Of a stretch of 64,000 bases of DNA, positions 61,961 through 64,000 are shown piece after piece (position 1 is the first letter of the stretch; the number at the start of each line of letters is the position of its first letter). The translations under genes and the position numbers were made by a program. The stretch covers positions 682,001-746,000 of the forward strand of contig OZ252242.1 of assembly GCA_965249595.1 (NCBI GenBank), in the 5' to 3' direction. Under the pieces are notes generated by a model. It was given only the letters and a program-made list of their open reading frames with translations. It ran no database searches and was not told where the DNA came from. Origin of the DNA: VXNJ01 sp965249595 (lineage in GTDB: Bacteria; Chloroflexota; UBA11872; VXNJ01).

Positions 61961-63931
61961 ATGGCGGCGGTTCAATCGAGATTGATCGACTTGCGAAAAA
62001 GTCCCAAGGCCCGGATGAACCCGGTTCCGGTCGGGTCGGTCAAATTTGACGGCGGGCTGTGGGGGCGGGTTTTTGAAACCAACTGGCGCAATACGATCCC
62101 GCACGTCTACGAGCATGTGCGCGATGACCTGTTTGAAAAATTCCGCCAGGCCGCCGATCCGCAATTCCATCCCGACCACGCCCCGGCCGGCTCGCGGCGC
62201 GCCCGCGAGGCCAACCTGCACCGCTGGCTTGAGGCGGCCTCAACTTCGCTGGCCCATGATCATCACGACGACACCCACAATTGGATTCGCGAAGCGCTAA
62301 ACGTCATCGAGCCGGTCCAGGATCACGACGGCTATCTGCACGTCAATCTGCGGCCCCGGGCGCTGAATTCACTGCGTTGGCAAGAGGGCGGGCTCAATGA
62401 GCTCTACGCCACCGGCCATCTGATTCAAGCGGCCATTGCCCACCATCGCAATACCGGCGCCGACCGCTACTTGACGATGGCCAGGCGGGCGGCCGACCAC
62501 ATGTGCGAGGTGTTTTTGCACGGCGGCAGCCAGATGCGGCCGTCACACCCGGTGGTGGAAATGGCTTTGGTGGAGCTCTATCGGGTGACCGGCGAGGTCC
62601 GCTATCTCGATCTGGCCCGCCATTTCATCGAGGCCGTCGGGGCCTTGGAAATGGAGGAAATTGCCGGCCATTCGGTGCATATCACCTTCCTGGCCTGCGG
62701 GATCGTCGATGCCTATGCCGAGACCGGCGAGGAGGCCTACTGGCAATCATCGGAACGCCTGTGGCACGACATGGTCAACCACAAGATGTATGTTACCGGG
62801 GCCCTGGGCGGGCGTCGCACCGGTGAGGCGATGGGGCACGACTATGAACTCCCACACGAGCACGGCTACGCCGAAACCTGCGCGGCCATCGGCTCGGCGA
62901 TGTGGAGCCTGCGGGCATTGCAGGTCTCGGGCGAGGCGCGATTCGCCGACCAGATGGAACTCTGCTGGCACAACTCGATCATCTGCGGCGTCAACCTGGC
63001 GGGCGATCGTTTCTTCTACGACAACCCGCTGCTCTCTTCCGGACGCGGCTATTTCGATCCCTGGCGACCCCGCCTCGAGCCGGCCAATCATGATTACGAG
63101 TACTACCACAGCTGGCTGAATCCGCCTACCCGGCAGGAGTGGTTCTGGGTCGATCGCGAGGCTTACCGGCACATGTATCGGGTGGCCTGCTGTCCGCCGA
63201 ATCTGACCCGTTCGATAGCCCAGCTGCCGGCCTACTTCTACTCAACCGGCGCAAAGGACCTCTGGATCCACATGTACGGCGCCAACCGGCTTGACCTGGA
63301 GGTTGCGGCCGGCCGGTGGCAGGTCAACCAGACGACCGACTACCCCTGGGACGGAGCCATAACTATTGAGGTGGCCGCGGCGCCGGCCGGCGACCAGGTG
63401 CTGCACCTGCGGATACCGGGTTGGGCGCGATCGGCGCGAGCTCGGGTTGCCGGTGAGGAATTCCCGGCAATCCCTGGCCAATATCTTTCGATCGAGCGCC
63501 AATGGGCGACCGGCGACCGGGTTCGATTGGTGTTGGACATGCCGGTTGAGCTGTTAGCCGCCGATCCGGCCCTGGCCGAAACCCGCGATAGCCTGGCGTT
63601 AAAGCGCGGACCGGTGGTTTTTGCCGCCGAAAGCCCTGACAATCCCGGCTTGGATGTACGCAGGCTGCGCGTTCCGGCGGAGCTGTCAGCCGAGCAGGTA
63701 AAGGTGGAACACAGCGCTGCTATGCTGGGCGGAGTTACGACCCTGAGCGTGCCGGCCTTGCAGGCGCTCCCTGCCGCCAACCCGCTCTACGGCCCCGCCG
63801 ATCAGATCGCCGAGTCGGTGGAGGCCGACGAGCTCACTACGATCCCGTACTTCGCCTGGGACAACCGCCAGGCCGGGGCCCAGATGGCGATCTGGCTGCC
63901 GCGCCATCGCACGGCGAGTGATAAATCCTAG
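61961..63931 (+). CDS. GH127 beta-L-arabinofuranosidase-like glycoside hydrolase
   Basis: A 656-residue (alpha/alpha)6-barrel enzyme of the DUF1680/GH127 family. Markers: VKFDGGLWGRVFETNWRNTIP at the start, RRTGEAMGHDYELPHEHGYAETCAAIGSAMW, which holds the zinc/acid-base residues (Glu and Cys of ETC), and the nucleophile cysteine cluster VACCPPNLTRSIAQLPAYFY. A beta-sandwich C-terminal domain ends the protein. In the family, a Cys-Zn centre performs retaining hydrolysis of terminal L-arabinofuranose. The start is ATG 61961, seven bases after AGAGGGG; TTG and GTG just before it are possible. No signal peptide, so it acts on imported oligosaccharides. Confidence 0.9.
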   Translation: MAAVQSRLIDLRKSPKARMNPVPVGSVKFDGGLWGRVFETNWRNTIPHVYEHVRDDLFEKFRQAADPQFHPDHAPAGSRRAREANLHRWLEAASTSLAHDHHDDTHNWIREALNVIEPVQDHDGYLHVNLRPRALNSLRWQEGGLNELYATGHLIQAAIAHHRNTGADRYLTMARRAADHMCEVFLHGGSQMRPSHPVVEMALVELYRVTGEVRYLDLARHFIEAVGALEMEEIAGHSVHITFLACGIVDAYAETGEEAYWQSSERLWHDMVNHKMYVTGALGGRRTGEAMGHDYELPHEHGYAETCAAIGSAMWSLRALQVSGEARFADQMELCWHNSIICGVNLAGDRFFYDNPLLSSGRGYFDPWRPRLEPANHDYEYYHSWLNPPTRQEWFWVDREAYRHMYRVACCPPNLTRSIAQLPAYFYSTGAKDLWIHMYGANRLDLEVAAGRWQVNQTTDYPWDGAITIEVAAAPAGDQVLHLRIPGWARSARARVAGEEFPAIPGQYLSIERQWATGDRVRLVLDMPVELLAADPALAETRDSLALKRGPVVFAAESPDNPGLDVRRLRVPAELSAEQVKVEHSAAMLGGVTTLSVPALQALPAANPLYGPADQIAESVEADELTTIPYFAWDNRQAGAQMAIWLPRHRTASDKS

Positions 63932-63966
63932 ATCTGATCGGAAGCGGGTAATCTGGGCCCCGATGT

Positions 63967-64000
63967 GGAGCCACGGCCGTCAATTGACGGCCGTGGCTCC
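63967..64000 (+). terminator. Perfect 34-bp palindrome after GH127 gene
   Basis: GGAGCCACGGCCGTCAA is followed directly by its exact reverse complement up to the last base of the window. It lies 36 bases after the GH127 stop, so it is probably an intrinsic terminator stem. Any T-run, or a longer repeat, lies beyond the window. Confidence 0.8.

Overview
The window is a GC-rich stretch (about 60 percent by eye) of a bacterial chromosome. GTG and TTG starts are common, the transporter and sulfatase genes are dense, and there is no ribosomal operon. The gene set (general L-amino-acid ABC transporter, sulfatases, an enolase-superfamily enzyme, CoA transferase, LysM/SH3 proteins, a stand-alone DnaA) would fit an uncultivated, probably aquatic, heterotrophic bacterium such as a Chloroflexota lineage. 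That placement is an inference from gene content, not from a marker gene.

Layout. 0.5-4.6 kb: an N-terminally truncated alpha-E (DUF403) protein, a thiamine-diphosphate enzyme paired with a short-chain dehydrogenase, and a small unknown gene. 4.9-6.6 kb: an intact IS256-family insertion sequence with a perfect 30-bp palindrome. 7.1-20.1 kb: mostly housekeeping genes. These are a divergent dnaA, RDD membrane proteins, a dCTP deaminase overlapping an unknown gene, a LysM-SH3 protein, a molybdopterin oxidoreductase with moeA nearby, an esterase, an amidohydrolase-like gene overlapping a class A penicillin-binding protein, ribB, tRNA-Val and tRNA-Asn. 20.6-28.6 kb: small-molecule metabolism (acetoacetate decarboxylase family, SDR, two Gfo/Idh/MocA oxidoreductases, glpD, a methyltransferase). 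28.6-30.8 kb: tRNA-Trp, tRNA-Leu and tRNA-Val around pyrF. 31-42.6 kb: pterin dehydratase, ferredoxin, CoA transferase, a lipoprotein resembling solute-binding proteins, a double metallo-beta-lactamase fusion, a HAD hydrolase followed by an L-threonylcarbamoyl-AMP synthase, an epimerase, glmS and a glutamate dehydrogenase.

42.6-45.6 kb is a decayed mobile segment. An IS110-family transposase carries a frameshift and has lost its first catalytic Asp. Next to it is a Fic-domain gene broken into at least seven frames. 45.8-52.6 kb holds an FtsH-like protease and the aapJQMP amino-acid ABC transporter, with a strong terminator after the binding-protein gene.

53-64 kb is the most coherent catabolic region. 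It holds three paralogous type I sulfatases, a haloacid-dehalogenase-type HAD, an SDR, an enolase-superfamily enzyme, a STAS-domain protein and a GH127 beta-L-arabinofuranosidase-like enzyme. Together these suggest desulfation and breakdown of a sulfated, arabinose-containing glycan. No transporter dedicated to the sugar and no sulfatase-maturing enzyme is visible.

No CRISPR array, phage or obvious defence island is present. The points most worth a second look are the DnaA with altered DNA-recognition residues, the sulfatase/GH127 locus, the double MBL fusion, the decayed Fic gene, several genes whose conserved N-termini begin upstream of any ATG/GTG/TTG, and an excess of the palindrome CAATTG.
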